29,815 nucleotides of DNA from Caryophanales bacterium UBA3631 (GCA_002374055.1 DFLA01000018.1:1-29815), one strand, 5' to 3'. Positions 1-7,215 are shown, numbered from the stretch's first letter. Made by a program: numbers and translations. Notes: generated by a model from the letters alone, not told the origin.

Positions 1-951
1 TTATCTAACTGGTATATTAGAGGTACTAGAAGAAGATTCTGGGAGAGTGAGTTAACTAATTCTAAGAAGGCTGTTTATTTAACTACTTATGAGGTATTAG
101 TTACTTTATGTAAGTTGTGTGCTCCTATTACTCCATATATAACTGAAGAAATTTATAAGAATTTGACTGGTAATGATTCTGTTCATTTGGCTGATTATCC
201 TGTTTATGATGAGTCATTAATTGATTTAGAATTAGAAGAAAAGATGGATTTAGTTAGGGATGTTTGTTCTCTTGGTAGATTTGCTCGTGAGGATGTTAAG
301 ATTAAGGTAAGACAACCTATTAGTGAGGTTTTACTTGATAGTTCTATTTCTTCTAAGATATCTGAATTTGAACCTGTTATTATGGAAGAGTTGAATGTTA
401 AAAATATTACTTATATTGATAATATGACTGATTATTTAGATTATGTTATTAAGCCTAATTTTAGGGAAGTAGGTAAGATGTTTGGTAGTAATGTAGGTGA
501 GTTTACTAAATTGCTTGGAACTCTAACTGTAAAAGATATTGAAACTTTAAAGAATGATAGTATTCATGTTGAATTTATGGGATCTGATTTAGAGATTACT
601 CAATCTATGGTAATTATTTCAGTTAATGTTAAAGAGGGTTATTGTTCTTCTAATAATGGTCGTGTATTTGTTATTTTGAATACTGAATTGACTGAGGATT
701 TGATTTTAGAAGGTCTTGCTCGTGAGTTTGTAAGAAAGGTTCAATCTTTAAGAAAAGATAATGACTATGTTATTACTGATAGAATTAATGTTTATTATGA
801 TGGTAATGATATGCTTGATAAAACTATTGATAAGTATAATGAATATATTAAAAATGAAACTTTAGCAGTAGAGTTAATTAAGGATTCTAGTTTAGAGGAA
901 TCATATGACATGAATGGTGTTTCTGTTAAGGTTAAAACTGAAAGAATTTAA
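1..951 (+). CDS. ileS: Isoleucyl-tRNA synthetase, C-terminal part (5' end outside window)
   Basis: The reading frame is open from base 1 to a TAA at 949-951, so the gene starts upstream of the window. Bases 1-42 encode LSNWYIRGTRRRFW, which matches the anticodon-binding region of class Ia synthetases (the NWYxRRxRRRFW stretch of IleRS). The protein continues through CAPITPYITEEIY and ends in a DUF5915-like region with LAREFVRKVQSLRK. This tail, in place of the zinc-binding C-terminus of E. coli-type IleRS, points to the type-2 (eukaryote-like, IleRS2) form. The enzyme charges tRNA-Ile in the cytoplasm. A strong terminator overlaps the stop codon, so it is the last gene of its transcript. The family call is firm; the type-2 assignment is from motif memory and is moderately sure. 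Confidence 0.93.
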   Translation, partial: LSNWYIRGTRRRFWESELTNSKKAVYLTTYEVLVTLCKLCAPITPYITEEIYKNLTGNDSVHLADYPVYDESLIDLELEEKMDLVRDVCSLGRFAREDVKIKVRQPISEVLLDSSISSKISEFEPVIMEELNVKNITYIDNMTDYLDYVIKPNFREVGKMFGSNVGEFTKLLGTLTVKDIETLKNDSIHVEFMGSDLEITQSMVIISVNVKEGYCSSNNGRVFVILNTELTEDLILEGLAREFVRKVQSLRKDNDYVITDRINVYYDGNDMLDKTIDKYNEYIKNETLAVELIKDSSLEESYDMNGVSVKVKTERI

Positions 952-972
952 AACCTCGAATGAGGTTTTTTT
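951..972 (+). terminator. Rho-independent terminator of ileS
   Basis: Stem AAACCTC (951-957) pairs with GAGGTTT (962-968) across a GAAT loop and is followed by a T-run. Confidence 0.85.
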
Positions 973-973
973 C

Positions 974-1002
974 TTGCTTTTTTGAAAGTTATTTGGTAGA
1001 AT
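974..1002 (+). promoter_or_regulatory. Candidate SigA-type promoter of the sigma gene at 1027
   Basis: TTGCTT (974-979), a 17-base spacer, then TAGAAT (997-1002), 12 bases before the ribosome-binding site. AT-rich DNA makes chance matches common. Confidence 0.45.
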
Positions 1003-1026
1003 AATTTGAGTTTAAGGAGGAATAGT

Positions 1027-2184
1027 ATGTTGAGTTTAGATGTTCAAAACTATTTAAGAAGTTTTAGTATTTCTGATGATTATAATATTAATTTTAAATC
1101 TTTATGTATTATTTCTCAGGCATTAAGTGATTTAAATATACATGATGGTTTTTATGATATTTTGTTTAGGTATTGTAATATTAATGGTTTAGTTCGTGAT
1201 GTTGTTTTTAATAATTATGAGATTGTAAAAAATAAACAGTGTTCTAGTTTATTTAATAATGAGGTTTTTTTGGGGTTTATTGATGCATATCGTGTGATTA
1301 ATTATAATTATTTTTATGATGTGTCTTCTGGTGATTATAGTTTTATTGATGATATTAGTGTTTTGTCTTCTAATGATGAAAAGGATTTGTTTAATTTGTT
1401 AAATAGTTCTGATGTTTTAAAAAAATCTATACATGAAACAATATTTGTTTGTAATTTAAAGCTTGTACGTAGTATTGCACTTCAATATAAAAAGTATTGT
1501 AAGTTATCTATTGAAGAATTGATTGATGAGGGATCTTCGGGATTAATTAGAGCTATTTCTGATTTTAATGTTTCTAAGGAACATAAATTTTCTACTTATG
1601 CGACTTCTTGGATTCTTCAAGCAATTATGAGTGCTAGAGATTCACAGCTTAATGATGTTTATTATTCTAATGATTTTATTTCTAGGCGTAAGTTATATAA
1701 AAAACTAAAACGGGAATATATCATAAAGTATGAAAAAGAACCAAGTCGTGATTATATGAAGCAGGCAATTCATGAAAATTTGAAAGTGAATCTTTCTGAT
1801 GATAAGCTTGACGAACTTATTGATTTGATAGAGTTATCTTTTTTGGATTTTGTAAGTTTATCTAGTTCAATTAATAATACAGATGAAATTTATTATAGTG
1901 ATATAATTGTAGATAATGATGTTTCTGTGGAAGAGCAGGTTGAAAATAAGGAATTGTCTCATATTTATGATAAGATTTTTAATGAAATAGGTTTAGATGA
2001 TAGGGAAAAAACGATTATTTATTGTCTATTTGGTTTAAATGGATTTCTTAATTTAACTCAACAGGAGATAGGTTATTGTTTTGGTATTACGCATCAGCGT
2101 GTTCAACAAATAAGAAAAAGGGTTTTAAAAATGATAAGAAAAAATGATAAGTGTTTAAAAATGCTTTCTGGTTATCATAAGTAA
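1027..2184 (+). CDS. Divergent SigA-like (sigma-70 family) RNA polymerase sigma factor
   Basis: A 385-residue sigma factor. The start ATG at 1027 was chosen because a perfect AAGGAGG (1014-1020) lies 6 bases upstream; an in-frame TTG at 1006 would precede that site. About 130 N-terminal residues have no recognisable family. They are followed by sigma region 2 (NLKLVRSIALQYKKY, LIDEGSSGLIRAI, FSTYATSWILQAI) and region 4 with a helix-turn-helix (LTQQEIGYCFGITHQRVQQI) like the SigA TLEEVG..F.VTRERIRQIE segment. The conserved region-2.4/3.0 motif RTIRIPVH of primary sigma factors is replaced by unrelated residues (NDVYYSNDFISRRK), so -10 recognition has probably changed. This suggests an alternative group 2/3 factor rather than the housekeeping SigA. 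It converges on sigK. The regulon is unknown. Confidence 0.85.
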   Translation: MLSLDVQNYLRSFSISDDYNINFKSLCIISQALSDLNIHDGFYDILFRYCNINGLVRDVVFNNYEIVKNKQCSSLFNNEVFLGFIDAYRVINYNYFYDVSSGDYSFIDDISVLSSNDEKDLFNLLNSSDVLKKSIHETIFVCNLKLVRSIALQYKKYCKLSIEELIDEGSSGLIRAISDFNVSKEHKFSTYATSWILQAIMSARDSQLNDVYYSNDFISRRKLYKKLKREYIIKYEKEPSRDYMKQAIHENLKVNLSDDKLDELIDLIELSFLDFVSLSSSINNTDEIYYSDIIVDNDVSVEEQVENKELSHIYDKIFNEIGLDDREKTIIYCLFGLNGFLNLTQQEIGYCFGITHQRVQQIRKRVLKMIRKNDKCLKMLSGYHK

Positions 2185-2208
2185 AACAACAATTTAATTG
2201 TTGTTTTT
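2185..2208. terminator. Bidirectional terminator between the SigA-like sigma gene and sigK
   Basis: Near-perfect palindrome AAACAACAATT / AATTGTTGTTT (2184-2194 / 2196-2206) with a T-run on the + strand and an A-run on the other side. The sigK stop codon (2194-2196) lies inside it. Confidence 0.75.
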
Positions 2209-2889
2209 GTTTTTTATAAATTCTCTTAACATTTTCGTTAGTGCTCGTTTTTCTATTCTTGATACATAGCTTCTTGAAATGTTCAGTTCTTTGGCTATTT
2301 CTTTTTGTGTTATTTCATCTTGGTTGTTTAATCCATATCTTTTAATTATTATATTTTTTTCTCTTTCGTTTAGTACGTTAAAGTATTTTTTTAGTAGTTT
2401 GATGTTATTGTTTTTATGTATGTTCATCGCAAAGTCTGGATCTGGTGTTTTTAGTATGTCTAAAAGTGTTATTTCGTTTCCGTCTTTATCAAATCCTATT
2501 GCTTCGTTTATGCTTACGTTTTTGTTGTTTTTTTTATTGTTTCTGTAGTTCATTAGTATTTCGTTTTCTATGCATCTTGCACAGTATGTTGTTAATCGTG
2601 CTCCATTTTTGTATGAAAAACTGTCTATTCCTTTTATTAATCCTATTGTTCCTATACTAATTAAATCGTCTGTTTCTGATTTGTTATCGTATTTTTTTAC
2701 TATGTGTGCTACTAGTCTTAGGTTGTGTTCTATTAGTTTGTTTCTTGCATTTTTGTCTCCATTAAGCATTTGTTTTACGTATTTTTCTTCTTCTTCTTTT
2801 GATAATGGTTCTGGGAATATGTTATTTGAGTATGCTGCTGAGAATATGTAAAAGTCTTTAAATAGATATTTTAATAGTTTTAATAACAT
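2194..2889 (-). CDS. sigK: Sporulation sigma factor SigK (pro-sigma-K)
   Basis: 231 residues, close to the size of B. subtilis SigK joined from its two halves. Family-specific stretches are clear: NNIFPEPLSKEEEEKYV near residue 23, IEHNLRLVAHIVKKYDN, DLISIGTIGLIKGIDSF, YCARCIENEILM, DKDGNEITLLDIL, and a C-terminal ITQKEIAKELNISRSYVSRI helix-turn-helix followed by EKRALTKM. About 20 hydrophobic N-terminal residues before YSNN correspond to the pro-sequence that SpoIVFB removes in other species. SigK directs late mother-cell transcription (coat and cortex genes). The gene is continuous, with no skin-type excision element. The start ATG has AGGAG 7 bases upstream (2901-2897 on the minus strand). 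Its sequence is unusually Lys/Asn-rich, in line with its strand. Confidence 0.95.
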   Translation of the reverse strand: MLLKLLKYLFKDFYIFSAAYSNNIFPEPLSKEEEEKYVKQMLNGDKNARNKLIEHNLRLVAHIVKKYDNKSETDDLISIGTIGLIKGIDSFSYKNGARLTTYCARCIENEILMNYRNNKKNNKNVSINEAIGFDKDGNEITLLDILKTPDPDFAMNIHKNNNIKLLKKYFNVLNEREKNIIIKRYGLNNQDEITQKEIAKELNISRSYVSRIEKRALTKMLREFIKNKNNN

Positions 2890-2998
2890 AAAATCACTCC
2901 TAATTAAGTATATTGTTTTTTTTGAAAATAAAATCTAGTTTTGTCGAATTTGAGGAAAGTTTTTTTTTATTGTGTTAAATTAGTAATGAGGTGATTAT

Positions 2999-3343
2999 AT
3001 GCTTGATATTAATTTTGAGTTTAGGCGTGGTGTACTTTTTATAAGATTGAAGGGAATTCTTACTAAGGTTACTATAAAGAAATTGGATTCTGATGTTACT
3101 TCTTTGATTCGTGATAATGGCATTAGAAATGTTGTTTTTAATGTTAGTGATCTTGATAGGATTGATTTTAAGGGAATAAGTAGATTATTTTATAATTATG
3201 AGTTATGTAAGAAAAATAGAGGTGTTAGTTTGTTATGTTGTGTGGATAATGAAAATATTCATGAAAAGATTAAAGGTACTAGGTTGTTAAAGTATATGGT
3301 CGATGTGAATGATGAACTATCAGCTTTTAATTTTATTGAATAG
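2999..3343 (+). CDS. spoIIAA: SpoIIAA-like anti-anti-sigma factor (STAS domain), non-phosphorylatable variant
   Basis: 114 residues, a single STAS domain colinear with B. subtilis SpoIIAA (about 117 residues). The strand GVLFIRLKGIL, the segment GIRNVVFNVSDLDRIDFKGIS and the helix RLFYNYELCKK align without gaps. SpoIIAA normally binds the anti-sigma factor SpoIIAB and frees SigF; SpoIIAB switches it off by phosphorylating Ser58 in the motif D-S-S-G. Here the motif is D56-F57-K58-G59, so the target serine is a lysine. The stop TAG (3341-3343) runs into the RBS of the sigF-like gene, so the two are translationally coupled. No spoIIAB lies between them. RBS GAGGTGA (2988-2994) supports the start. 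A different, non-SpoIIAB partner is possible. Confidence 0.82.
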   Translation: MLDINFEFRRGVLFIRLKGILTKVTIKKLDSDVTSLIRDNGIRNVVFNVSDLDRIDFKGISRLFYNYELCKKNRGVSLLCCVDNENIHEKIKGTRLLKYMVDVNDELSAFNFIE

Positions 3344-3350
3344 GAGGATA

Positions 3351-4013
3351 ATGGATAATTTAGTTAATATAATTGAAGAGAATAAGAATTTAATTTATAA
3401 AATTTCTACTTTTTTTCCAGGGTGCAATAATAAGGAGGATTTGTTTCAGGTTGGTGTTGTTGGCCTTATAAATGCTTATAAAAGGTATGATTCAAGTCTA
3501 AATACTAAGTTTTCTACTTATGCTTATCCTTTTATTTTTGGTGAGATGTCTAATTATGTTAAAAGGGATAAAGGAATAAAGGTTAGTAGGGATATTAGTG
3601 TTTTAAATTCAAAGATTGAGCAAGCAAGTATATTATTGACTCAAAGATTAATGCGTGAGCCTAGTATAAGTGAGATTTCTAGTTTTTTAGAGATTGATGA
3701 GGGTTTAGTTTCTGATGCGCTTCTTTCGAGGTATCCTATAAGGAGTGTTGATAGTGTTATTAATTCTGATGGTAAGGAAATAACTTTACTTGATACTATT
3801 CCTGATATTGAAAGTATGGATATTAATACTTTGATTGCTTTAAGGGAAGAGTTGTCTAAGTTGAGTAGTGATGAGAAGGAACTTATTAATGATCGCTATA
3901 TGAGGGATATGACTCAAAGTGAGGTTGCTTGTAGTATGGGAATGTCTCAGGTTCAGGTTTCACGTAAGGAACAAAAGGTTTTAAAAAAATTGAGAGATAG
4001 TTTGGTGGCATAA
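3351..4013 (+). CDS. sigF: Forespore sigma factor, SigF/SigG type
   Basis: 220 residues from ATG 3351, with AGGAGG at 3342-3347 (a short spacing of 3 bases). Region 2 reads DLFQVGVVGLINAYKRYD and FSTYAYPFIFGEMSNYVKRD, followed by KVSRDI, and region 4 ends in MTQSEVACSMGMSQVQVSR. The KVSR and SQVQVSR motifs and the segment GKEITLLDTI are typical of SigF and SigG. Position directly after a SpoIIAA-like gene and before spoVAC matches the Bacillus spoIIA-spoVA arrangement and favours SigF over SigG. It should drive early forespore genes. The N-terminus is about 25-30 residues shorter than in B. subtilis SigF. With spoIIAB missing here, its control must differ or be encoded elsewhere. Confidence 0.85.
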   Translation: MDNLVNIIEENKNLIYKISTFFPGCNNKEDLFQVGVVGLINAYKRYDSSLNTKFSTYAYPFIFGEMSNYVKRDKGIKVSRDISVLNSKIEQASILLTQRLMREPSISEISSFLEIDEGLVSDALLSRYPIRSVDSVINSDGKEITLLDTIPDIESMDINTLIALREELSKLSSDEKELINDRYMRDMTQSEVACSMGMSQVQVSRKEQKVLKKLRDSLVA

Positions 4014-4042
4014 AAAAACAATAGTTTAACTATTGTTTTTTT
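4014..4042 (+). terminator. Terminator of the spoIIAA-sigF operon
   Basis: AAAACAATAGTT / AACTATTGTTTT inverted repeat directly after the sigF stop codon, ending in a T-run. It separates sigF from spoVAC, unlike operons where they are co-transcribed. Confidence 0.85.
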
Positions 4043-4267
4043 AGATATGAGTATTATTTATTGAAGAGTGTAGTTTTGAGGGGATTTTTGGGAACGATTT
4101 TTAATAGGAGTGTGTAGTGTGATTTTTACTCATATCTTTTTTCCCCTCGCTTACACTTTATCACATTATTCTATGTTGTTCAAATTGATGTTTTTTAAAT
4201 TTTGTATTGTTTTATGTTCAATTTTTTAATTTTCGCTAGGCAGATTTTTAAAATCTGTTTTATTTTT
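4043..4267 (+). ncRNA. Candidate structured RNA between sigF and spoVAC (unknown family)
   Basis: This stretch has no ORF of useful length. It holds two crossing sets of complementary segments. One is AGATATGAGT (4043-4052) with ACTCATATCT (4128-4137), followed by a T-run. The other is AGTGTA...GAGGGGA (4067-4072, 4078-4084) with TCCCCTC...TACACT (4142-4148, 4152-4157), enclosing a weaker hairpin ATAGGAGT/ACTCATAT (4104-4111/4128-4135). The two sets cannot form together as simple hairpins, so they could be a pseudoknot or a switch. A further hairpin plus T-run lies at 4241-4267, consistent with an independent transcript ending there. No match to SRP RNA, tmRNA, RNase P or a riboswitch was recognised. 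No clear promoter was found. Chance pairing in AT-rich DNA cannot be excluded, but the GC-rich GAGGGG/CCCCTC arms stand out. Confidence 0.35.
4241..4267 (+). terminator. Terminator-like hairpin upstream of spoVAC
   Basis: CAGATTTT (4241-4248) and AAAATCTG (4250-4257) followed by TTTTATTTTT. It lies after another terminator and before the spoVAC promoter, which is hard to explain unless a small transcript exists between them. Confidence 0.55.
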
Positions 4268-4285
4268 CTTTTATTTTTTTAAAAT

Positions 4286-4294
4286 TGGTATAAT
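4286..4294 (+). promoter_or_regulatory. Extended -10 element upstream of spoVAC
   Basis: TGGTATAAT, an extended SigA-like -10, 36 bases before the spoVAC start. The -35 is weak. In other species spoVA is transcribed by SigG, whose consensus I do not see convincingly here. Confidence 0.4.
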
Positions 4295-4330
4295 TTTCAT
4301 TTTTTTTTTCAAGATAATAATGGTGATGAT

Positions 4331-4771
4331 ATGGAAAAAAGAAAATATCAAGGTATTGTTAAGAAGTATACTCCTAAGGAAAATAGAATGTACAATTCTC
4401 TTGTTGCTTTTTTTGTAGGTGGTTTTATGGGTGTATTAGGTGAGGTATTGATTGAGTTGTATTCGTATTTTTTTAATATTCCAACTAAGGAAGCTTCTGT
4501 ATTTATGATTGTTACTTTGATTTTTTTAGGTTGTTTTTTAACTTGTTTGGGTTTTTTTGATAGGTTTGTTCATTTTGCAAAGTGTGGTTTGATTGTTCCA
4601 ATAACTGGATTTGCTCATGCTATGCAGAGTGCTGCTTTGGAGTACAGAAAAGAAGGTATTGTTATGGGTTTGGGTTCTAATATTTTTAAGTTGTCTGGTA
4701 GTGTTATTATGCTTGGTGTTGTTAGTGCTTATGTTTTTGGTTTATTGAGATTGTTTATAATGGGGGCATAG
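4331..4771 (+). CDS. spoVAC: Stage V sporulation protein AC
   Basis: 146 residues, the usual family length, with a short cytoplasmic N-terminus and about four membrane segments (near residues 22-45, 55-77, 85-105 and 120-142). Family-typical stretches include GGFMGVLGEVLIELY, CLGFFDRFVHFAKCGLIVPITGFAHAMQSAALEY and VMGLGSNIFKLSG. In B. subtilis SpoVAC is a mechanosensitive-type channel of the spore inner membrane needed for Ca-dipicolinate uptake and release. The ATG follows a GGTGAT ribosome-binding site. Only 2 bases separate it from spoVAD. SpoVAA and SpoVAB are not present, which is the compact spoVAC-VAD-VAE arrangement common in clostridia. Confidence 0.95.
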   Translation: MEKRKYQGIVKKYTPKENRMYNSLVAFFVGGFMGVLGEVLIELYSYFFNIPTKEASVFMIVTLIFLGCFLTCLGFFDRFVHFAKCGLIVPITGFAHAMQSAALEYRKEGIVMGLGSNIFKLSGSVIMLGVVSAYVFGLLRLFIMGA

Positions 4772-4773
4772 AT

Positions 4774-5763
4774 ATGACAAATTATTATAATAATGTTTTT
4801 TTAAATATGGTAAGTACTGTTAGTGGTCCTTATGAGGCAAATGGTCCTTTTGGTAAGTTATATGATAAAAGTTATAGTGATTTTTATTTTGGTGAAAAGA
4901 CTTTTGAGCAGGCTGAAAGTAGGATGATTGATGAGTCTATTGATATTTTACTTAATAAGATAGGTAAGACTAGGTTTCAGATTGATTTATTAATTTCTGG
5001 AGATTTAATGAATCAGCTTGTAAGTTCTAATTATGCTGCGAGTCGATTAGGTATTCCTTTTTTAGGTATTTATAATGCTTGTGCAAGTAGTGTTGAAGGT
5101 TTAATTATAGGGGCAAATATGGTCGAGCATAGGTGTTGTAATAATGTTATTTGTAGTGTTTCTAGTCATAATAATTCTGCTGAGAAGCAATTTAGGTATC
5201 CTGTTGAATATGGTGGCCCTAAGCCTAGATATACAACTTTTACTACTACTGGGGGTTGTAGTGCTTATCTTTCTCGTGATATGAAGGGTATTCGTATTGA
5301 TAGTAGTACTATTGGTACTGTATGTGATATGGGTATAAAGGATGTTTATAATATGGGTGGTGTAATGGCATGTGCTTGTGGTGATACTATTTATAAGCAT
5401 TTAATGAATACTAAGAGGGAAGTAGGTTATTATGATTTAATTTTGTCTGGTGATTTGGGTATTTATGGTAAGAAAATATTAACCCATTACATGAAAACTG
5501 AATATAATGTTGATTTAAAGAATTATGATGATGCAGCTAGTATGATTTTTGATATTGATTCTCAACCTGTTTATGCTGGTGGAAGTGGTCCTGCGTGTTT
5601 GCCTTTGGTTGCTTATTCATATGTTATTAATAAGATGAAAAAGGGTGAGATTAATCGTGTTTTATTGGTTGCTACTGGTGCTTTGATGAATACTTCTATG
5701 GTTAATCAGAAGTTGTCTATTCCTAGCATTGCTCATGCTATTAGTTTGGAGGTAATAAAATGA
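4774..5763 (+). CDS. spoVAD: Stage V sporulation protein AD
   Basis: 329 residues, thiolase/ketosynthase-like fold. The conserved cysteine segment GIYNACASSVEGL is near residues 92-104, and family stretches SGDLMNQLVSSNYAASRLG, HNNSAEKQFRYPVEYGGPKP and SGDLGIYGKKIL are intact. SpoVAD binds dipicolinic acid and faces the cytoplasmic side of the spore inner-membrane SpoVA channel. Its stop (TGA 5761-5763) overlaps the ATG of spoVAE by four bases (ATGA), so translation is coupled. No lesion is visible. Confidence 0.96.
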   Translation: MTNYYNNVFLNMVSTVSGPYEANGPFGKLYDKSYSDFYFGEKTFEQAESRMIDESIDILLNKIGKTRFQIDLLISGDLMNQLVSSNYAASRLGIPFLGIYNACASSVEGLIIGANMVEHRCCNNVICSVSSHNNSAEKQFRYPVEYGGPKPRYTTFTTTGGCSAYLSRDMKGIRIDSSTIGTVCDMGIKDVYNMGGVMACACGDTIYKHLMNTKREVGYYDLILSGDLGIYGKKILTHYMKTEYNVDLKNYDDAASMIFDIDSQPVYAGGSGPACLPLVAYSYVINKMKKGEINRVLLVATGALMNTSMVNQKLSIPSIAHAISLEVIK

Positions 5764-6110
5764 CAATTATTAATTCTTTTATTTTTTGTGGTATTGTTTG
5801 TCTTATAGGCCAAATTATTTTGGATAATACTAAGCTTACTCCTGGACATATTACTGCTATGTTTGTTGTTTTAGGTGCTTTTTTGGATATTTTTGGAATT
5901 TATGATTGGTTTGTTTTATGGGCTGGTGGTGGGGCTTCTGTTCCTATTACTAGTTTTGGTCATTTGCTTATTCATGGTGCTATGGCTAGTGCTTCTCAGT
6001 ATGGAATAATGGGATTGATGATGGGAATTTTTGATTTAACTGCTTCTGGTATTGCTTCTGCTATTATTTTTTCTTTCTTTTTGAGTTTTATTTTTCAACC
6101 TAAGGACTAG
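5760..6110 (+). CDS. spoVAE: Stage V sporulation protein AE (SpoVAEb type)
   Basis: 116 residues, mostly membrane segments (near 3-22, 30-52, 58-78 and 85-113). The segments GGGASVPITSFGHLLIHGA and IMGLMMGIFDLTASGIASAI parallel those in SpoVAC, as expected for this SpoVAC/SpoVAEb-related membrane family. It is the third SpoVA channel component and is coupled to spoVAD by a 4-base overlap. The terminator hairpin starts inside its last codons. Confidence 0.94.
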   Translation: MTIINSFIFCGIVCLIGQIILDNTKLTPGHITAMFVVLGAFLDIFGIYDWFVLWAGGGASVPITSFGHLLIHGAMASASQYGIMGLMMGIFDLTASGIASAIIFSFFLSFIFQPKD

Positions 6111-6120
6111 GTTGTTTTTT
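6096..6120 (+). terminator. Terminator of the spoVA operon
   Basis: CAACCTA (6096-6102) and TAGGTTG (6108-6114) followed by T6. The spoVAE stop codon is part of the stem. Confidence 0.85.
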
Positions 6121-6121
6121 G

Positions 6122-6150
6122 TTTACAATTATTTTTGTATTTGATATAAT
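6122..6150 (+). promoter_or_regulatory. SigA-type promoter of the zinc-ribbon/TPM operon
   Basis: TTTACA (6122-6127), 17-base spacer, TATAAT (6145-6150), 19 bases before the start codon. Confidence 0.6.
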
Positions 6151-6168
6151 TGACTTTAGGGTGAGTGT

Positions 6169-7215
6169 ATGAGTAAAGTTTTAGATAGTAAGTGTCCTAA
6201 TTGTGGAGCACCTATTCATTTTAAGCCTGAGTTAGGTAAATTTAAATGTGATCATTGTGATTCTGAGTTTTGTGCTGAACAATTAACAGATATGGATAAA
6301 ATAAAAGATGTAATTGACAAGCAACTTGAGTCTTATGTTAATTATAATTGTCCTGATTGTGGCGCTGAAATTATAACTGATGAGAATACTGCTGCTACTT
6401 TTTGTGTTTATTGTGGCAATACTTCTATTATTAAGAATAGATTGTCTGGTGAGTTTGCTCCTAAGTATATAATTCCTTTTAAGGTTGAGAAGAAGAAGGC
6501 TATTGAAGCTTTTAAGGGTTTACGTAAGGGTAGACCTCTTACTCCAAAGGCATTTGTTAGTGAGAAGAATATTGAGAAGATAACTGGTGTATATATTCCT
6601 TTTTGGTTATATGATGTTGATGTAAGTGGTACTGTTAATGCTAAAGCTACTAAGGTTAGTTCATGGAGTGTTGGGGATACTAGATATACTAAAACTGATT
6701 ATTATAAGGTTATACGTTCTGGTAATATGGTTTTTAATAGAGTTCCTGTTGATGGTTCTACAAGATTTAATAATGATATGATGAATTCTATTGAACCTTT
6801 TGATTATGGTAAGTTAATTGATTATAATCATGCATATTTGTCTGGTTTTTTAGCTGAAAAGTATGATGTTTCAAAGGATGATGCTTTTGAGGATGCTAAG
6901 GTAAGAACTATTAATTCTACTCGTGATCAAATGCTTAGTAGTATGGTAGGGTATTCTACTAAAACTATTACTTCTAGTGATTTGGAGAGTAAGGCTAATA
7001 ATACTGAGTATGTATTGCTTCCTGTTTGGATGGTTAATGTAAAGTATAATGGCAAGTTTTATTTATTTGCAATGAATGGTGAATCTGGTAAGTTTATTGG
7101 TAATATTCCTCTTGATAAGAAGAAGGCTTTGATTGTTTCTATTATTAGTTTTGTTATAGCTTTTCTTTTATGTGCTTTGATTAGTTATCTTATTTATTGT
7201 GGAGGTAATGCATGA
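6169..7215 (+). CDS. TFIIB-type zinc-ribbon membrane protein (YdjG-like)
   Basis: 348 residues. Two zinc ribbons occupy the N-terminus: C9-x2-C12 with C27-x2-C30, and C61-x2-C64 with C79-x2-C82. A central domain of about 200 residues contains YIPFWLYDVDVSGTVNAKA and VLLPVWMVNVKYNGK, and one membrane segment lies near residues 320-345 close to the C-terminus. The order zinc ribbon, beta-rich domain, C-terminal anchor resembles B. subtilis YdjG, which works with the TPM protein YdjH and an SPFH protein in the envelope-stress (PspA) system. The next gene is a TPM protein that overlaps it by 4 bases (ATGA), which supports that reading. The function in this organism is inferred from family and context only. 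Confidence 0.8.
   Translation: MSKVLDSKCPNCGAPIHFKPELGKFKCDHCDSEFCAEQLTDMDKIKDVIDKQLESYVNYNCPDCGAEIITDENTAATFCVYCGNTSIIKNRLSGEFAPKYIIPFKVEKKKAIEAFKGLRKGRPLTPKAFVSEKNIEKITGVYIPFWLYDVDVSGTVNAKATKVSSWSVGDTRYTKTDYYKVIRSGNMVFNRVPVDGSTRFNNDMMNSIEPFDYGKLIDYNHAYLSGFLAEKYDVSKDDAFEDAKVRTINSTRDQMLSSMVGYSTKTITSSDLESKANNTEYVLLPVWMVNVKYNGKFYLFAMNGESGKFIGNIPLDKKKALIVSIISFVIAFLLCALISYLIYCGGNA

Noticed and set aside
2279..2851. Three + strand ORFs opposite sigK (starting 2279, 2445 and 2570)
   Set aside because: They are low-complexity Phe/Leu/Ser-rich shadows of the clearly conserved sigK on the minus strand, without ribosome-binding sites.
2194..2889. sigK interrupted by a skin-like element
   Set aside because: The sigK frame is continuous with both halves present, so no excision is needed.
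2882..2925. SigE-type promoter for sigK (AATATACT on the minus strand resembles CATAYAHT)
   Set aside because: The implied transcription start would fall in the ribosome-binding site, and the -35 is not convincing.
2950..2980. SigH-type promoter for spoIIAA (TGAGGAAAG)
   Set aside because: The -35 is partly matched, but no acceptable RnnGAAT -10 lies at the right distance.
4043..4160. SRP RNA, tmRNA or 6S RNA in the sigF-spoVAC gap
   Set aside because: The hallmark GGAAG loop of SRP RNA, CCA end of tmRNA and long bulged 6S helix were not found; only an unassigned structured candidate is kept.
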